Positions 17,002 to 26,617 of a DNA stretch of 64,000 nucleotides are shown piece after piece. Under the pieces are notes generated by a model, which searched no databases, was not told the DNA's origin, and saw only the letters and a program-made list of their open reading frames with translations. The stretch's first letter is position 1. Each line of letters opens with the position of its first letter. Both the position numbers and the translations under genes were made by a program. The DNA comes from Trueperaceae bacterium (GTDB lineage: Bacteria; Deinococcota; Deinococci; Deinococcales; Trueperaceae), in assembly GCA_036381595.1 (NCBI GenBank), contig DASVCN010000023.1, forward strand, positions 62,001-126,000. Direction: 5' to 3'.

Positions 17002-17043
17002 CGTGACTGGCGTACGCGAAGCACGGGGTCGCCTACCTAGAAT
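17002..17043 (+). promoter_or_regulatory. Predicted activator-dependent promoter of the 17181 operon
   Basis: CGTGAC (17002-17007), exactly 30 bp, TAGAAT (17038-17043). Confidence 0.62.
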
Positions 17044-17180
17044 GGTGCCGGAGTGACAATGTCCGGCCGCACTACAACTCATCCGGCCTCTTCACGGCCC
17101 GGTTCCCGGCGGCGGCGCCGCGACGGACCGGTACCGGTCGTACGGCTGCCCCTGCGGCGCGCCGGCTAGGGACCGGAGCG

Positions 17181-18179
17181 ATGAGCGAAGCAGAGCGCCG
17201 CTCGAGAGGCGTACCCGGCGCAGTGGAGCATCCTCTCGTCAGCATCGTCCTCCCAACTTTCGGACGACCCGATCTGCTGGGCAGGGCCATCGAGAGCGTG
17301 CTCCGACAGACCTTGGGGAGCTGGGAGCTTCTAGTCGTCGACGACAACGACGGCGGCACTCGCGAGGCGGCAGAGACCCGCCTCGTCGTAGAGGCGTACC
17401 GTGACGAGGAGCGGCTTCGCTACATTCCGCTCGGTGCGAACCGCGGCGGAAGTCGCGCCCGCAACGTGGGCATAGTGGCCGCCCAGGGGGAGCTGATCGC
17501 CTTCATCGACGACGACGACGAGTGGCTTCCCGAGAAGCTGGCCCGTCAGTGCAGCGAGCTAACGCGGCTCCCGCCGGAGTACGGCGCCATCTACTGCGGT
17601 TACTTCGTCGAGTCGAACGCCACCGTCACTCCCTCCGTCGTCGCAGGCAAACTACCCCGAGATCCTTTCCCCGCGATCCTGGTCGACAACTTCGTCGGCA
17701 CCACCTCGACGCTCCTCTGCAGGAGGTCGATATTCCGCGAGATCGGGATGTTCGACGAGCGGATGCCTGCGGCTCAGGACCGCGAGCTGCTGATCCGGCT
17801 GTGCCGCCGCTACCGCATCGCCGCCATCGAGGGGCCGCTGGTGCGGTTCCACTGGCACGAAGGCTCGAGGGTGACGAAACGGCGGGAGAGCAAGCTCGAA
17901 GCCCAGGTCGAGATCAACTCCCGTTACGCCGACGAGCTGCAGCGGCACCGCTCGATCCGCTCGAGGTTCCTGCTCGACATGGGCAAGCTGCAGCTGGCCT
18001 GCGGGAGGGCGGAGGAGGCGGCGGTCACCTTCCTCAGGTCCTGGCTCTGCCAGCCGTTACGGTTCGCCGCCCTCGCCTACGCCGTTCTCGCATCGGTCGA
18101 CGGCTCCTTCTACGAATGGGTCAGGCGCTCGACCTGGAGGCTCAGACACGGAGTCGGCCGGGCCTGGAGGGCACGTTGA
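17181..18179 (+). CDS. GT2 family glycosyltransferase
   Basis: A 332-residue inverting GT-A enzyme. The N-terminal SIVLPTFGRPDLLGRAIESVLRQT is followed by LLVVDDNDGG and the metal-binding FIDDDDEWLPEKL (DxD). A C-terminal RFHWHEGSRVTKRR is typical of this subgroup. It should transfer a nucleotide-activated sugar to a lipid-linked intermediate on the cytoplasmic face. It is the first gene of an operon whose next member overlaps it by four bases. The overall pattern is close to the GT2 at 48770. Confidence 0.92.
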   Translation: MSEAERRSRGVPGAVEHPLVSIVLPTFGRPDLLGRAIESVLRQTLGSWELLVVDDNDGGTREAAETRLVVEAYRDEERLRYIPLGANRGGSRARNVGIVAAQGELIAFIDDDDEWLPEKLARQCSELTRLPPEYGAIYCGYFVESNATVTPSVVAGKLPRDPFPAILVDNFVGTTSTLLCRRSIFREIGMFDERMPAAQDRELLIRLCRRYRIAAIEGPLVRFHWHEGSRVTKRRESKLEAQVEINSRYADELQRHRSIRSRFLLDMGKLQLACGRAEEAAVTFLRSWLCQPLRFAALAYAVLASVDGSFYEWVRRSTWRLRHGVGRAWRAR

Positions 18180-19408
18180 CCGAGGCCGCCGTCACCCGCC
18201 CGGCGTTGTTCGTGGACCGCAGAGCTGCCTTCGCGGCTCTGCTCCTCTTCGTCTTCTCGATACCGTGGGAACGCTCGCTGCCCGTCCCGGTCTTCGGGGC
18301 GATCGGCTCCCTCTTCGGCATCGTGGCGATGGCGATGACCGCCGCCGCCGTCTTCCAGGAGGGGAGGCTGAGGCTGCGGGCGCCGTCGCTCCTGGTGGTC
18401 GTCGGCGTCATCTTCTTCCTCTGGTCGCTCGCCAGCGCGTTCTGGAGCGAGTACCCGATCGTCGCGCTGTCGCGGTCGGCCTCCTACGCCCAGCTGATAG
18501 CGATGATGGCGATGATCTGGGAACTCACCCGCAGCCGGCGCCAGCACCTGCAGCTGATGCAGGCCTACGTGTTGGGCGGGTTCGTGTCGGCAGCGGCCAT
18601 CCTCCTGGAGTTCGCCACCTCCTCGACCGCCCGCTCGTTCCGCGCCTCGGGCCTCGACGCCAATCCCAACTGGGCAGCGATCGCCCTCGGCCTGGCCATA
18701 CCGATGGCCTGGTACCTGTTCATCCACAACTCCGAACTACCGCGCAAGTTCGCCTGGCTCAATGCGGCACTGGTGCCGCTGGCGATCTTCTGCATCGCCC
18801 TCACCGCTTCGCGCGGCGGGTTCCTCGTTGCGCTCGCCGGCGCCCTGGCCGTGCCCCTCTCGCTCATCAGGATGAGGGCGCTGCTGCGCTTCGCGATACT
18901 CCTCTTCCTGGCGCTCTCCCTCACCGGGCTCTACCTGTGGCTGCCGGAGGGGAACGTGGCCAGGCTGCAATCCACCAGCGAGGAGTTGTCGCAAGGCGAC
19001 CTCTCGCGCCGGCGCCTGATCTGGGCCGCAGGTTGGGAGGTCTTCTGGGAGAACCCCTGGGCGGGGGTGGGGAGCGGCGGCTACCGGTTCGCGGTAGCCA
19101 GCAACTACGGCAACTCGGCCGCTTCCCACAACGCCTTCCTCTCGATCCTCGTCGACCTCGGGATCGTGGGACTGCTGCTCTTCACCGGCATGCTGGTGGT
19201 GGCGATGATCCCGCCACTCTTCTGGACTCCCCCCACCGAATCGACACTCTACGGGGCGTTGGGCCTCGCTCTGCTGGTGGGCCTGATGCCGGCCAACTTC
19301 GAGGTACACAAGGCCACCTGGTTCCTCCTGGCGCTGCTCACCACCCGGCAGGGGATCTCGCTCGCGAAGGCGAACCTGAATACGCCCAGGCTGAGGGCCC
19401 ATGGCTGA
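18176..19408 (+). CDS. O-antigen polymerase/ligase-like membrane protein (Wzy/WaaL family)
   Basis: About 410 residues with ten or more membrane segments and a large periplasmic loop before the C-terminal helices. The Wzy_C-type signature is present: RRLIWAAGWEVFWENPWAGVGSGGYR followed by SHNAFLSILVDLGIVGLLLF. Start TTG 18176 overlaps the preceding stop and has GGAGG upstream; the longer frame is only the shadow of the GT2 gene. It either polymerises repeat units or ligates glycan to an acceptor; sequence does not decide. The downstream GT4 overlaps it by 8 bp. The same Wzy-GT4 pair recurs at 43534-45859. Confidence 0.85.
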   Translation: MTEAAVTRPALFVDRRAAFAALLLFVFSIPWERSLPVPVFGAIGSLFGIVAMAMTAAAVFQEGRLRLRAPSLLVVVGVIFFLWSLASAFWSEYPIVALSRSASYAQLIAMMAMIWELTRSRRQHLQLMQAYVLGGFVSAAAILLEFATSSTARSFRASGLDANPNWAAIALGLAIPMAWYLFIHNSELPRKFAWLNAALVPLAIFCIALTASRGGFLVALAGALAVPLSLIRMRALLRFAILLFLALSLTGLYLWLPEGNVARLQSTSEELSQGDLSRRRLIWAAGWEVFWENPWAGVGSGGYRFAVASNYGNSAASHNAFLSILVDLGIVGLLLFTGMLVVAMIPPLFWTPPTESTLYGALGLALLVGLMPANFEVHKATWFLLALLTTRQGISLAKANLNTPRLRAHG

Positions 19409-20537
19409 TTCGCCTGTCGGCGGCATCGCCATCTTCCTGGGCGAACTGAGCGGTGGTGGCGCCGAGAAGGTGATGGTCACCCTGGCCAACGGGATCGCCC
19501 GGCGGGGCCACCGGGTCGACCTGGTGCTGGCCGTGCGGCGCGGCCCCTTCCTCGCCGATGTAGCTCCCGGCGTCGACTGCGTAGACCTCGAGGCGGGCGG
19601 CACTCTGCGCGCCCTGCCCCGACTAGTCACTTACCTGAGGCGGCGCCGGCCCGAAGCCGTTCTAACCACCTTGCACCACACCTCACTCATCGCCCTCTGG
19701 GCGAAGTGGCTGGCAGGCTCGCAGGCCCGACTCTACATGCGGGAGGCCAACACGCCCAGCGCCGAGCAACCCGCTACCCCCCGCGGCCGGCTGCTGTCGC
19801 GAGCCGCGCGCTACGCCTACCCGGCGGCCGACGGGGTCATCGCTGTCTCCGAAGGTGTGGCCGAGGACCTCCGGCGGCTGGTTCCGCGCTGCGCTACTCG
19901 TCTCAACACCATCTACAACCCTGTCGTGGGACCCGAACTGTTCAGCAAGAGCCGCTGCCGGGCAGAGCACCGCTGGTTCGAGGAAGCCGGCATGAGGGTC
20001 ATCCTGGCCGCGGGCCGTCTCACCGTTCAGAAGGATTTCGCCACGCTGATCCGCGCTTTCGCCACCCTTCAGGATCCCGACCTGAGGCTCCTGATCCTGG
20101 GCGAGGGAGAGGAGCGGGAACGGCTGCAGGAGCTCGTGGCGGCCTTGCGGCTCACGGAGCGGGTGGAGTTGCCAGGCTTCGTCTCCAACCCCTACGCCTA
20201 CATGGCCCGTGCCTCCCTCTTCGTCCTGTCGTCACGGTGGGAGGGGATGCCCGGGGTGCTCATCCAGGCGATGGCGTGCGGCTGTCCGGTGGTGAGCACC
20301 GACTGTCCCAGCGGGCCCTCCGAGGTGCTGAACCGGGAGGAACTGGTGCCGGTAGGGGATCATGCAGCGCTCGCCCGGGCGATGGAACGCAGGCTTGCCG
20401 CCCCGGCTCAGAGGGCCAGTGTGGCGGAACGGGTCGCGCGCTTCTCGGAGGAGGAGAGCATCGACGCCTACCTGGCTCTGCTCCTCGGCAAGCGGACCGA
20501 CAGCGCCCTGCTTCCCGCCCCGGCGCCCGAGCTGTGA
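19401..20537 (+). CDS. GT4 family glycosyltransferase
   Basis: A 378-residue GT-B retaining enzyme beginning IAIFLGELSGGGAEKVMVTLANG. The donor domain has ILAAGRLTVQKDFATLIRAF, LLILGEGEERERL, VELPGFVSNPYAYMARA and SSRWEGMPGVLIQAMACGCPVVSTDC (the E-x7-E-like motif). It is strongly similar throughout to the product of 43534-44700, so the two are paralogues. It overlaps the upstream Wzy-like gene by 8 bp, implying translational coupling. Confidence 0.93.
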   Translation: MADSPVGGIAIFLGELSGGGAEKVMVTLANGIARRGHRVDLVLAVRRGPFLADVAPGVDCVDLEAGGTLRALPRLVTYLRRRRPEAVLTTLHHTSLIALWAKWLAGSQARLYMREANTPSAEQPATPRGRLLSRAARYAYPAADGVIAVSEGVAEDLRRLVPRCATRLNTIYNPVVGPELFSKSRCRAEHRWFEEAGMRVILAAGRLTVQKDFATLIRAFATLQDPDLRLLILGEGEERERLQELVAALRLTERVELPGFVSNPYAYMARASLFVLSSRWEGMPGVLIQAMACGCPVVSTDCPSGPSEVLNREELVPVGDHAALARAMERRLAAPAQRASVAERVARFSEEESIDAYLALLLGKRTDSALLPAPAPEL

Positions 20538-20574
20538 CTGCTGACCGGAACCGGATGTGTGCAGCCAGCACAAT
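20533..20574 (+). promoter_or_regulatory. Predicted activator-dependent promoter of the 20672 operon
   Basis: TGTGAC (20533-20538, overlapping the stop of the preceding gene), exactly 30 bp, CACAAT (20569-20574). The -10 is weak at its first position. Confidence 0.5.
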
Positions 20575-20671
20575 CGGATTGAGGGCGGACATCCAATCGG
20601 ACCAGGACGGGTGATGCCCTATACCGTTCCTCTTCCTCACGTCACTCTCCTGGCCTTCCACAGGGGGCTCG

Positions 20672-21850
20672 ATGCGATCTGCTTTGACTACAACCAGGAG
20701 GCCGGCCAGGAGTAGGCCGACCGTCGTGCTCTGGGGTCCGTTCCCCCACGAAGGCGGCGTCTTCGGTGGCGGTATCGGAGGCTACGCCCGCTGCAACTCG
20801 CAGATGCTGCGTTCACGGCTTTCGCGGGCGGTCACCTTGAGGCGGCTGCCGATGACGGTGCCCCGCTTCCACGGCCGCATCCTCGCGGCGCTCCACCTGG
20901 TTCCCAGGTTGCTGGCCGACTGCCTCGCGCTGCTGGTCACCCTACTGAGGGACAGGCCCGACGTCCTCCACATCACCGCGCTCTACTGGCGCAGCATCTA
21001 CCGGGAGGCGTACGCGGTGGCGCTGTGCAGGCTGCTCGGGGTGCAGGTGATCTACGATCTGCGCGCCGGCACCTTCATCGACTACGCCGAGTCGCGAGGT
21101 CCGTTCGGCACCGCTCTGCTGCGGCTCATCATGTCGCTGTCCACCGAGGTGACGGTCGAGGGGAAGAAGTACGTCGAGTACGTCGAGCGGAAGTTCGGTA
21201 GAACCCCGACCTGGATACCCAACTTCGTCCTGGACGCCGACCTTTCGAGCTTCCCGCCCGCCGAACTTCGGCAGCCCGGCCCCGACGAACCGTTCAGGAT
21301 CGCCTTCACCGGCTATCTGATCCCCGACAAGGGGGTCGACGTCCTCCTGCGCGCCGCGCATCACCTGAGTCGCCGCTTCCCCGTCGAGCTGACGCTGATC
21401 GGCGAGCAGTCTGACCGGATAGGGGAGGAACTCGAACGGTTCAGAACTCTCCAGTCCAACTCGTTCAGGCTCGTTACCCCTGGCCGTCTCGAGCTTCCCG
21501 AGGTGCTGAGCACCCTACGTGAGCAGCATGTGTTCGTCTTCCTCTCGCGGTTCCACGGCGAAGGGCACTCCAACGCGGTCAGCGAGGCGATGGCGATGGG
21601 CCTGCCGGTCGTCGCGAGCCGCCACGGTTTCCTGGCCGACGTTGTGACCGACGAGTGCGGAGTGGTGCTGAGCGATCCACGCGATGCGGTGGCCGTCACG
21701 GAGGTGCTGTGGGAGTTGCGCTCCGATTGGGACAGGCTACGGAGGCTGGGGCGCAGCGCCCGCGAGCGGATCCGGACCGAGTTCGGCGAGGGACCGGTCC
21801 TGGGCAAGACCGAGGCGCTCTATCAACGGTGCGCCAGGAGGGCAGCATGA
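20672..21850 (+). CDS. GT4 family glycosyltransferase
   Basis: A 392-residue GT-B enzyme. Early glycine-rich [15 protein letters not shown] forms the acceptor-side loop. The donor half has [39 protein letters not shown], and [27 protein letters not shown] with the expected Glu residues. It is the first gene of an operon with gmd and fcl (4-bp and 8-bp overlaps). The transferase may therefore use GDP-fucose or another GDP-linked sugar, but this is contextual inference. Confidence 0.9.
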   Translation: MRSALTTTRRPARSRPTVVLWGPFPHEGGVFGGGIGGYARCNSQMLRSRLSRAVTLRRLPMTVPRFHGRILAALHLVPRLLADCLALLVTLLRDRPDVLHITALYWRSIYREAYAVALCRLLGVQVIYDLRAGTFIDYAESRGPFGTALLRLIMSLSTEVTVEGKKYVEYVERKFGRTPTWIPNFVLDADLSSFPPAELRQPGPDEPFRIAFTGYLIPDKGVDVLLRAAHHLSRRFPVELTLIGEQSDRIGEELERFRTLQSNSFRLVTPGRLELPEVLSTLREQHVFVFLSRFHGEGHSNAVSEAMAMGLPVVASRHGFLADVVTDECGVVLSDPRDAVAVTEVLWELRSDWDRLRRLGRSARERIRTEFGEGPVLGKTEALYQRCARRAA

Positions 21851-22896
21851 GTCGACGTGCACTGATCACCGGTATCACGGGCCAGGACGGTTCCTATCTC
21901 ACGGAACTGCTCCTCGCCGAAGGCTACGAGGTCCACGGCATTATCCGCCGCAGCAGCAGTTTCAATACCGACAGGATCGATCACCTCTACGTCGATCCGC
22001 ACCGGTCGGGAGCGAGGATGCTGCTTCACTACGGCGACCTCTCGGACGGGCCGGGCCTGCGCCGGATCCTGGAGGAGGTGCAACCTCACGAGGTGTACAA
22101 CCTGGGCGCCCAGTCGCACGTGGGCGTTAGCTTCAACCAGCCCGAGTACACCTGCGACATCGATGGCCTGGGTACACTCCGCCTGCTGGAGGCCGTCCGC
22201 GACTACGCGTTGAGGACCGGCTCCGAGGTCCGCTTCTACCAGGCCGGGACCAGCGAGATGTTCGGCGCCACGCCCCCGCCGCAGAGCGAAACGACGCCGT
22301 TCTACCCCCGTTCGCCCTACGCGGCGGCCAAGGTGATGTCGTACCACCTGGTGCGTAATTATCGTGAGGCGTATGGCCTCTTCGCCTGCAACGGCATCCT
22401 CTTCAACCACGAGTCCGAGCGGCGCGGCGAGACGTTCGTGACCAGGAAGATCACCAGGGCCGCGACCAGGATCAAGCTGGGTCTTCAGGACAAGCTCTAC
22501 CTGGGGAACCTCGACGCGAGGCGCGACTGGGGGCACGCCTCCGACTACGTGGCGGCCATGCATCTGATGCTGCAGGCCGAGGAGCCGGACGACTACGTGG
22601 TGGCCACCGGATCGTCGCACAGCGTGCGCGAGTTCGTCGAACTGGTGTTCGACTCGCTCGATCTCGACTGGCAGGAGTACGTCGCCATAGACCCCCGTTA
22701 CTACCGGCCCACCGAGGTCGACGCCCTCTGCGGCGACGCCTCCAAGGCGCGCGAGAAGCTGGGCTGGTGTCCTACCGTTTCCATCGAAGAGCTCGTCCGC
22801 AGGATGGTCAAGCACGATCTCGAGCTGGCGAAGCAGGAGCGGACCCTGCACGATGCCGGCCACGAGGTTCCTCTGCGAGGGGTGGCTAGTGTCTGA
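21847..22896 (+). CDS. gmd: GDP-mannose 4,6-dehydratase
   Basis: A 349-residue short-chain dehydrogenase of the Gmd type. NAD(P) loop [19 protein letters not shown] at the N-terminus, then [15 protein letters not shown], the Gmd-specific [12 protein letters not shown], active-site TSEMFG and [10 protein letters not shown] (Tyr-x3-Lys), [19 protein letters not shown]. It converts GDP-mannose to GDP-4-keto-6-deoxymannose, the first step to GDP-fucose. ATG 21847 overlaps the preceding stop (ATGA). The next gene, fcl, completes the pathway. Confidence 0.97.
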   Translation: MSRRALITGITGQDGSYLTELLLAEGYEVHGIIRRSSSFNTDRIDHLYVDPHRSGARMLLHYGDLSDGPGLRRILEEVQPHEVYNLGAQSHVGVSFNQPEYTCDIDGLGTLRLLEAVRDYALRTGSEVRFYQAGTSEMFGATPPPQSETTPFYPRSPYAAAKVMSYHLVRNYREAYGLFACNGILFNHESERRGETFVTRKITRAATRIKLGLQDKLYLGNLDARRDWGHASDYVAAMHLMLQAEEPDDYVVATGSSHSVREFVELVFDSLDLDWQEYVAIDPRYYRPTEVDALCGDASKAREKLGWCPTVSIEELVRRMVKHDLELAKQERTLHDAGHEVPLRGVASV

Positions 22897-23839
22897 ACTA
22901 GTTCCCGGACCCCGCATCTACGTCGCCGGTCACCGTGGCCTGGTGGGCAGCGCGATCGTGCGGAAGCTCCGGGAGAAGGGCCACACACGGCTCATCACCA
23001 GGAGTTCCGCCGAGTTGGACCTGCGGGACCGCCGTGCCGTGGACTCGTTCTTCGAACGGGAACGGCCCGAACTGGTGTTCCTCGCGGCCGCCAGGGTCGG
23101 CGGCATCGTAGCCAACCAGCGCAACCCCGCCGACTTCATCTACGACAACCTCGCCATCGCGACCAACGTCATCGACGCCTCGTTCCGTTACGGCGTGAGG
23201 AAGCTGTTGAACCTGGGTTCCTCGTGCATCTACCCGAAGCACGCCTCGCAGCCGATCGACGAAGACCAGCTGCTGAGCGGCGCGCTCGAGGCCACCAATC
23301 GCGCCTACGCCATCGCCAAAATCGCCGCGATCGAGATGTGCGACTCCTACCGTCGCCAGCACGGCTGCGACTTCGTGAGCGCTATGCCCACGAACCTGTA
23401 CGGTCCCAACGACAACTTCGATCTGGAGACCTCCCACGTCCTGCCGGCACTCCTGCGCAAGATGCACGAGGCCAGGGAGCGGGGCTCCAGCTCGGTCGAG
23501 GTGTGGGGCAGCGGCGAACCACGCCGCGAGTTCCTGCACGTGGACGACCTCGCGGACGCCTGCCTCTTCCTCATGGCGAACGTCTCACGGGAGGGCCCGA
23601 TCAACGTAGGTGTGGGCAAGGACATCAGCATCCGCGAACTCGCCGAGCTGATCCGCGAGATCGTCGGATTCGACGGCGAACTGGTCTTCGACCGCAGCAA
23701 ACCCGACGGGACGCCTCGCAAGCTGCTCGACGTGTCGCTGCTCTCGTCACTCGGCTGGCGCGCGCAGATCGGGCTGCGGGAAGGCATCCGGGGCACCTAC
23801 GACTGGTTCCTGGAGCACCGGCTCGATGCGGTTGCCTGA
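22889..23839 (+). CDS. fcl: GDP-L-fucose synthase
   Basis: A 316-residue SDR enzyme: NADP loop [32 protein letters not shown], catalytic [15 protein letters not shown] (SSCIYP), [12 protein letters not shown] (YxxxK), [22 protein letters not shown] and [17 protein letters not shown]. All are diagnostic of Fcl/WcaG. It epimerises and reduces the Gmd product to GDP-L-fucose. GTG 22889 with GCGAGGGG upstream is chosen; it overlaps gmd by 8 bp. The fused GT4 gene follows after about 130 bp. Confidence 0.97.
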   Translation: MSELVPGPRIYVAGHRGLVGSAIVRKLREKGHTRLITRSSAELDLRDRRAVDSFFERERPELVFLAAARVGGIVANQRNPADFIYDNLAIATNVIDASFRYGVRKLLNLGSSCIYPKHASQPIDEDQLLSGALEATNRAYAIAKIAAIEMCDSYRRQHGCDFVSAMPTNLYGPNDNFDLETSHVLPALLRKMHEARERGSSSVEVWGSGEPRREFLHVDDLADACLFLMANVSREGPINVGVGKDISIRELAELIREIVGFDGELVFDRSKPDGTPRKLLDVSLLSSLGWRAQIGLREGIRGTYDWFLEHRLDAVA

Positions 23840-23969
23840 CCGGTTCGCCAGGCGGATGGGAACCGCCGTCGAAGGCAGCGACTCGCGCTCCGGGGTGGGC
23901 CGCGGAACCGGTGGATCGGGGCCCGGCGCTGCAGTCCGTGGCCGGCGGACCGGCAAGGACCGCGGGCCT

Positions 23970-25937
23970 ATGCGTCTGACGATCGTCACCGAGAACTTCT
24001 ACCCGACCGAGTCGAGCGGCGGCCGGCTGCTCACCGACCTGGCGGTCGACCTGGCCGCGAGGGGCGTGGAGGTGACGGCTGTCGCCTCCAGAGCGAGCTA
24101 CCGTGGCCGGCGAAGCGTCGCTTGCCGCGACAGCTACCGGGGCGTGGAGATCCGCAGAGTGCCTGCGGGAAGCCTGCCCAGGGAGAATCCGGCGGGCAGG
24201 TTGTTCAACGAGCTCGTCCTCACCCTCGGGATGTTCGTCACCCTCCTGGTTGGGCGGCGGGCAGACAGGATCCTGGTCACCTCGAGTCCTCCCTTCCTCG
24301 CCCCGGCGGTAGCGCTGGCAGCAGCCATCCGGCGGGTAGAGGTGATCTTCGTCGTCATGGACGTATTCCCCGAGATGGCCGCGGCCACCGGGCTCCTCCA
24401 ACGCGGGTCGCTCCCCTATCGGTGCTGGGACGCGCTCAGCCGCTTCGCCTGCCGCCGAGCCACTCGTACCGTGGTGTTGGGCCGCTGCATGAAGGAGGTC
24501 GTTCGCTCCAAGCTGGCTCCCGGGCGACCGGAACCGGTGGTGCTGCCCAACTGGGCGGACGGCCGGGAGATACGCCCGCTCGGCGACGACGAACCCAACC
24601 GGTTCCTCGCGAAGTACCCACACCTGAAGGGCAAGTTCATCGTCCAGTACAGCGGCAACCTGGGTCGTTTCCACGACTTCGAGACGGTGCTGCAGGCGGC
24701 CGACCGATTGCGGGAACGAGAGGACATCAGGTTCGTGCTCATCGGCCAGGGGGCGAAGGGGGCGTGGCTGGAGGCAGAGATCTCCCGGCGGGGACTGGCC
24801 AACGTGGAGCTGCTCCCGTTCCAGCCCCAAGTCGAGCTGGTCCACTCGCTCGCCGCCCAGAGCGTCTCCCTCGTCACGCTCGAACGGGGCGCCGAGGGCC
24901 TCTGCGTGCCCAGCAAGTTCTATCCGATTCTCGCTGCCGGCAAGCCCGTGATCGCGGTAATGGACGGGAAGGCCGAGGTGGCCCGTGTCGTCGCGGAGGA
25001 GGGGATCGGCGAGGTCGTGGCGCAGGGTGACGGGACGGCTCTGGCCGCGGTCATCGACCGCCTGAGCCGCACGCCCGATCTGGTCCGCGGCATGGGCCTC
25101 CGCGCGCGCGAGTTGCAGCAGCGAACGTTCGACCGGACGGCGGCCGTCGAGCGGTACCACGAGCTCCTGCTCTCACTCGATGCGCCCGGGCGGGGGCAAC
25201 CGGCTGACGCTCGGGGGCCCCACCGCCATCGAACCGAGGCCGACCCGGTAGTGGTCTCCGAGGCGAACCTGGACGACCAACCCCGGCTGGTCGAGATGCA
25301 CCTCCGCTACCTTGGACCGCGCCTGAACCTGGCCAGTCTCCTGGGCCCCCCCTTCGTGCGAGCGGTCTATCACTGGTTCCTCACCGCCCCACACGCCTAC
25401 GTCCTCAAGGCCACCGTGGGCGATGAGATCGTCGGGTTCACCACCCTCTCCGACGTCCCCTATACCCGGCCGATGCTGTCGGCGTGCCGAGGAGCGGCGC
25501 TGAGCTGTCTCCTCCGGCGTCCCTGGTTGCTGCTCAACCCTCGGTTGATCGAGCGCCTCTGCCACCGGCCACGAGGGATCGGTGCCTGCCACCTCGGCGG
25601 CATCGCCCAGGTGGGGTTCACGGCGGTGGTGCCCGGTTACCGCGGCAGGGGCGTGGGCTCTAGGCTCAAGGAGGCCTCGATCAGGGCATGCCGCAAGCGG
25701 GGCTGCAGGGGACTGCTCACCGGCATAGGCAGCGAGAACACCGCCAGCATCGCGCTCAACGAGCGCTTCGGGTTCCGCGCGGTGGAGGGAGCGGAAGGCA
25801 GGGGCTACCGCTACTACCTGTTACGGTTCCCGGGGCCTGAGGTGCCGGCCCAAGCGGGCGCAGGAGAGGAACGAGCGAGGCTAAGCCCCGCCCCCACGCC
25901 GGCGAAGAGGACTCACCTGCAAGGGATGGGACGATGA
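23970..25937 (+). CDS. Fusion of WbuB-like GT4 glycosyltransferase and GNAT acetyltransferase
   Basis: A 655-residue two-domain protein. Residues 1 to ~405 are a GT4 enzyme (MRLTIVTENFYPTESSGG, VVLPNWADG, VQYSGNLGRFHDFET, VPSKFYPILAAGKPVIAVM) closely resembling the 2521-4029 protein. After a His/Arg-rich linker (~410-425), residues ~430-620 form a GNAT domain: VVSEANLDDQPRLVEMHLRY, GFTAVVPGYRGRGVGSRLKEA (motif A) and IGSENTASIALNERFGFRAV. This suggests transfer of an amino-sugar plus N- or O-acetylation, or acetylation of the acceptor. ATG 23970 is preferred to upstream starts; AAGGA precedes it by ~10 bases. Confidence 0.88.
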   Translation: MRLTIVTENFYPTESSGGRLLTDLAVDLAARGVEVTAVASRASYRGRRSVACRDSYRGVEIRRVPAGSLPRENPAGRLFNELVLTLGMFVTLLVGRRADRILVTSSPPFLAPAVALAAAIRRVEVIFVVMDVFPEMAAATGLLQRGSLPYRCWDALSRFACRRATRTVVLGRCMKEVVRSKLAPGRPEPVVLPNWADGREIRPLGDDEPNRFLAKYPHLKGKFIVQYSGNLGRFHDFETVLQAADRLREREDIRFVLIGQGAKGAWLEAEISRRGLANVELLPFQPQVELVHSLAAQSVSLVTLERGAEGLCVPSKFYPILAAGKPVIAVMDGKAEVARVVAEEGIGEVVAQGDGTALAAVIDRLSRTPDLVRGMGLRARELQQRTFDRTAAVERYHELLLSLDAPGRGQPADARGPHRHRTEADPVVVSEANLDDQPRLVEMHLRYLGPRLNLASLLGPPFVRAVYHWFLTAPHAYVLKATVGDEIVGFTTLSDVPYTRPMLSACRGAALSCLLRRPWLLLNPRLIERLCHRPRGIGACHLGGIAQVGFTAVVPGYRGRGVGSRLKEASIRACRKRGCRGLLTGIGSENTASIALNERFGFRAVEGAEGRGYRYYLLRFPGPEVPAQAGAGEERARLSPAPTPAKRTHLQGMGR

Positions 25938-26560
25938 CGGCCAGGAGGAGATTCCCGGGGCCCGGTCCGCAGATGTTGAGCGGACTCGGACTCAGGCTGC
26001 TGATCGCGACCCTCATTCCGGCCCTCTTGCTCGCCGCCTGCGCGCCAGCTACCAGGCCCCGGGACAACGTCGCGATCGAGCCGCGGCCGGCGTTCCGGCC
26101 GGTTACTGAAGCCGAAGCCGCCCGCGCTCTCGAGTTTGCCGAGCTCGAGTTCATGCTGGCCAAGGGAGGGGAGCGGGAAGCCGCCCTCTCGCCGCTGTCC
26201 GGCCTGATCTCGCCCGCCTACCGGCACGTCATCCCCGGAGCGGAGTTCCGCGCGTCGACCTCGGCTGTGAGCGCCGACGCCAGCTTCGGTCAGCTGTACC
26301 GCTGGAACCTGCGTCCCCTGCGGTTCGAGGAGTTGCGGCCCGGAGACCTCGTCTTCTACACCGACGGCTCGGGGATCGTGAGCGGCGCCGGCCTTTTCGC
26401 CGGCTGGAAGCAGCCGGGCAGGGAGTTCCGGGTGCTGGTAGCGCCCCGGGGCGAAGGCGAAGCGACCTACCTGGTGTGGGATCTGCGCGAGGGGGCAGAG
26501 GGCCAGCGGTTGGTCGCGGTGGGTCGCCTCATGGTCGGCGAGAATCCAGCAAGCCTCTGA
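25934..26560 (+). CDS. Lipoprotein with degenerate NlpC/P60-like region
   Basis: A 208-residue protein with an N-terminal signal and lipobox ALLLAAC (Cys near residue 36). The C-terminal half has FEELRPGDLVFYTDGSG, which looks like the PGDLVFY turn of NlpC/P60 peptidases. No catalytic Cys-His pair is evident around it, so enzymatic activity is doubtful. It overlaps the fused transferase gene by four bases (ATGA), so it is co-translated with the polysaccharide genes and probably acts at the envelope. A 9-bp inverted repeat follows the stop. Confidence 0.65.
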   Translation: MTARRRFPGPGPQMLSGLGLRLLIATLIPALLLAACAPATRPRDNVAIEPRPAFRPVTEAEAARALEFAELEFMLAKGGEREAALSPLSGLISPAYRHVIPGAEFRASTSAVSADASFGQLYRWNLRPLRFEELRPGDLVFYTDGSGIVSGAGLFAGWKQPGREFRVLVAPRGEGEATYLVWDLREGAEGQRLVAVGRLMVGENPASL

Positions 26561-26585
26561 GCCGCCGCATGAAATGGGGCGGCTC
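26558..26585. terminator. Inverted repeat between convergent genes
   Basis: TGAGCCGCC (26558-26566) and GGCGGCTCA (26577-26585) form a perfect 9-bp stem overlapping the stop codon of the lipoprotein gene. There is no T-run on either strand, so termination is possible but unproven. Confidence 0.4.
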
Positions 26586-26617
26586 AGACGCCGCCCCGCC
26601 GTCGTACCCGTTGTCGC

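Noticed and set aside
26131-26425. Calling the 25934 lipoprotein an active NlpC/P60 peptidase
   Set aside because: Only the PGDLVFY-like turn is present; the catalytic Cys and His are not found, so just a degenerate resemblance is reported.
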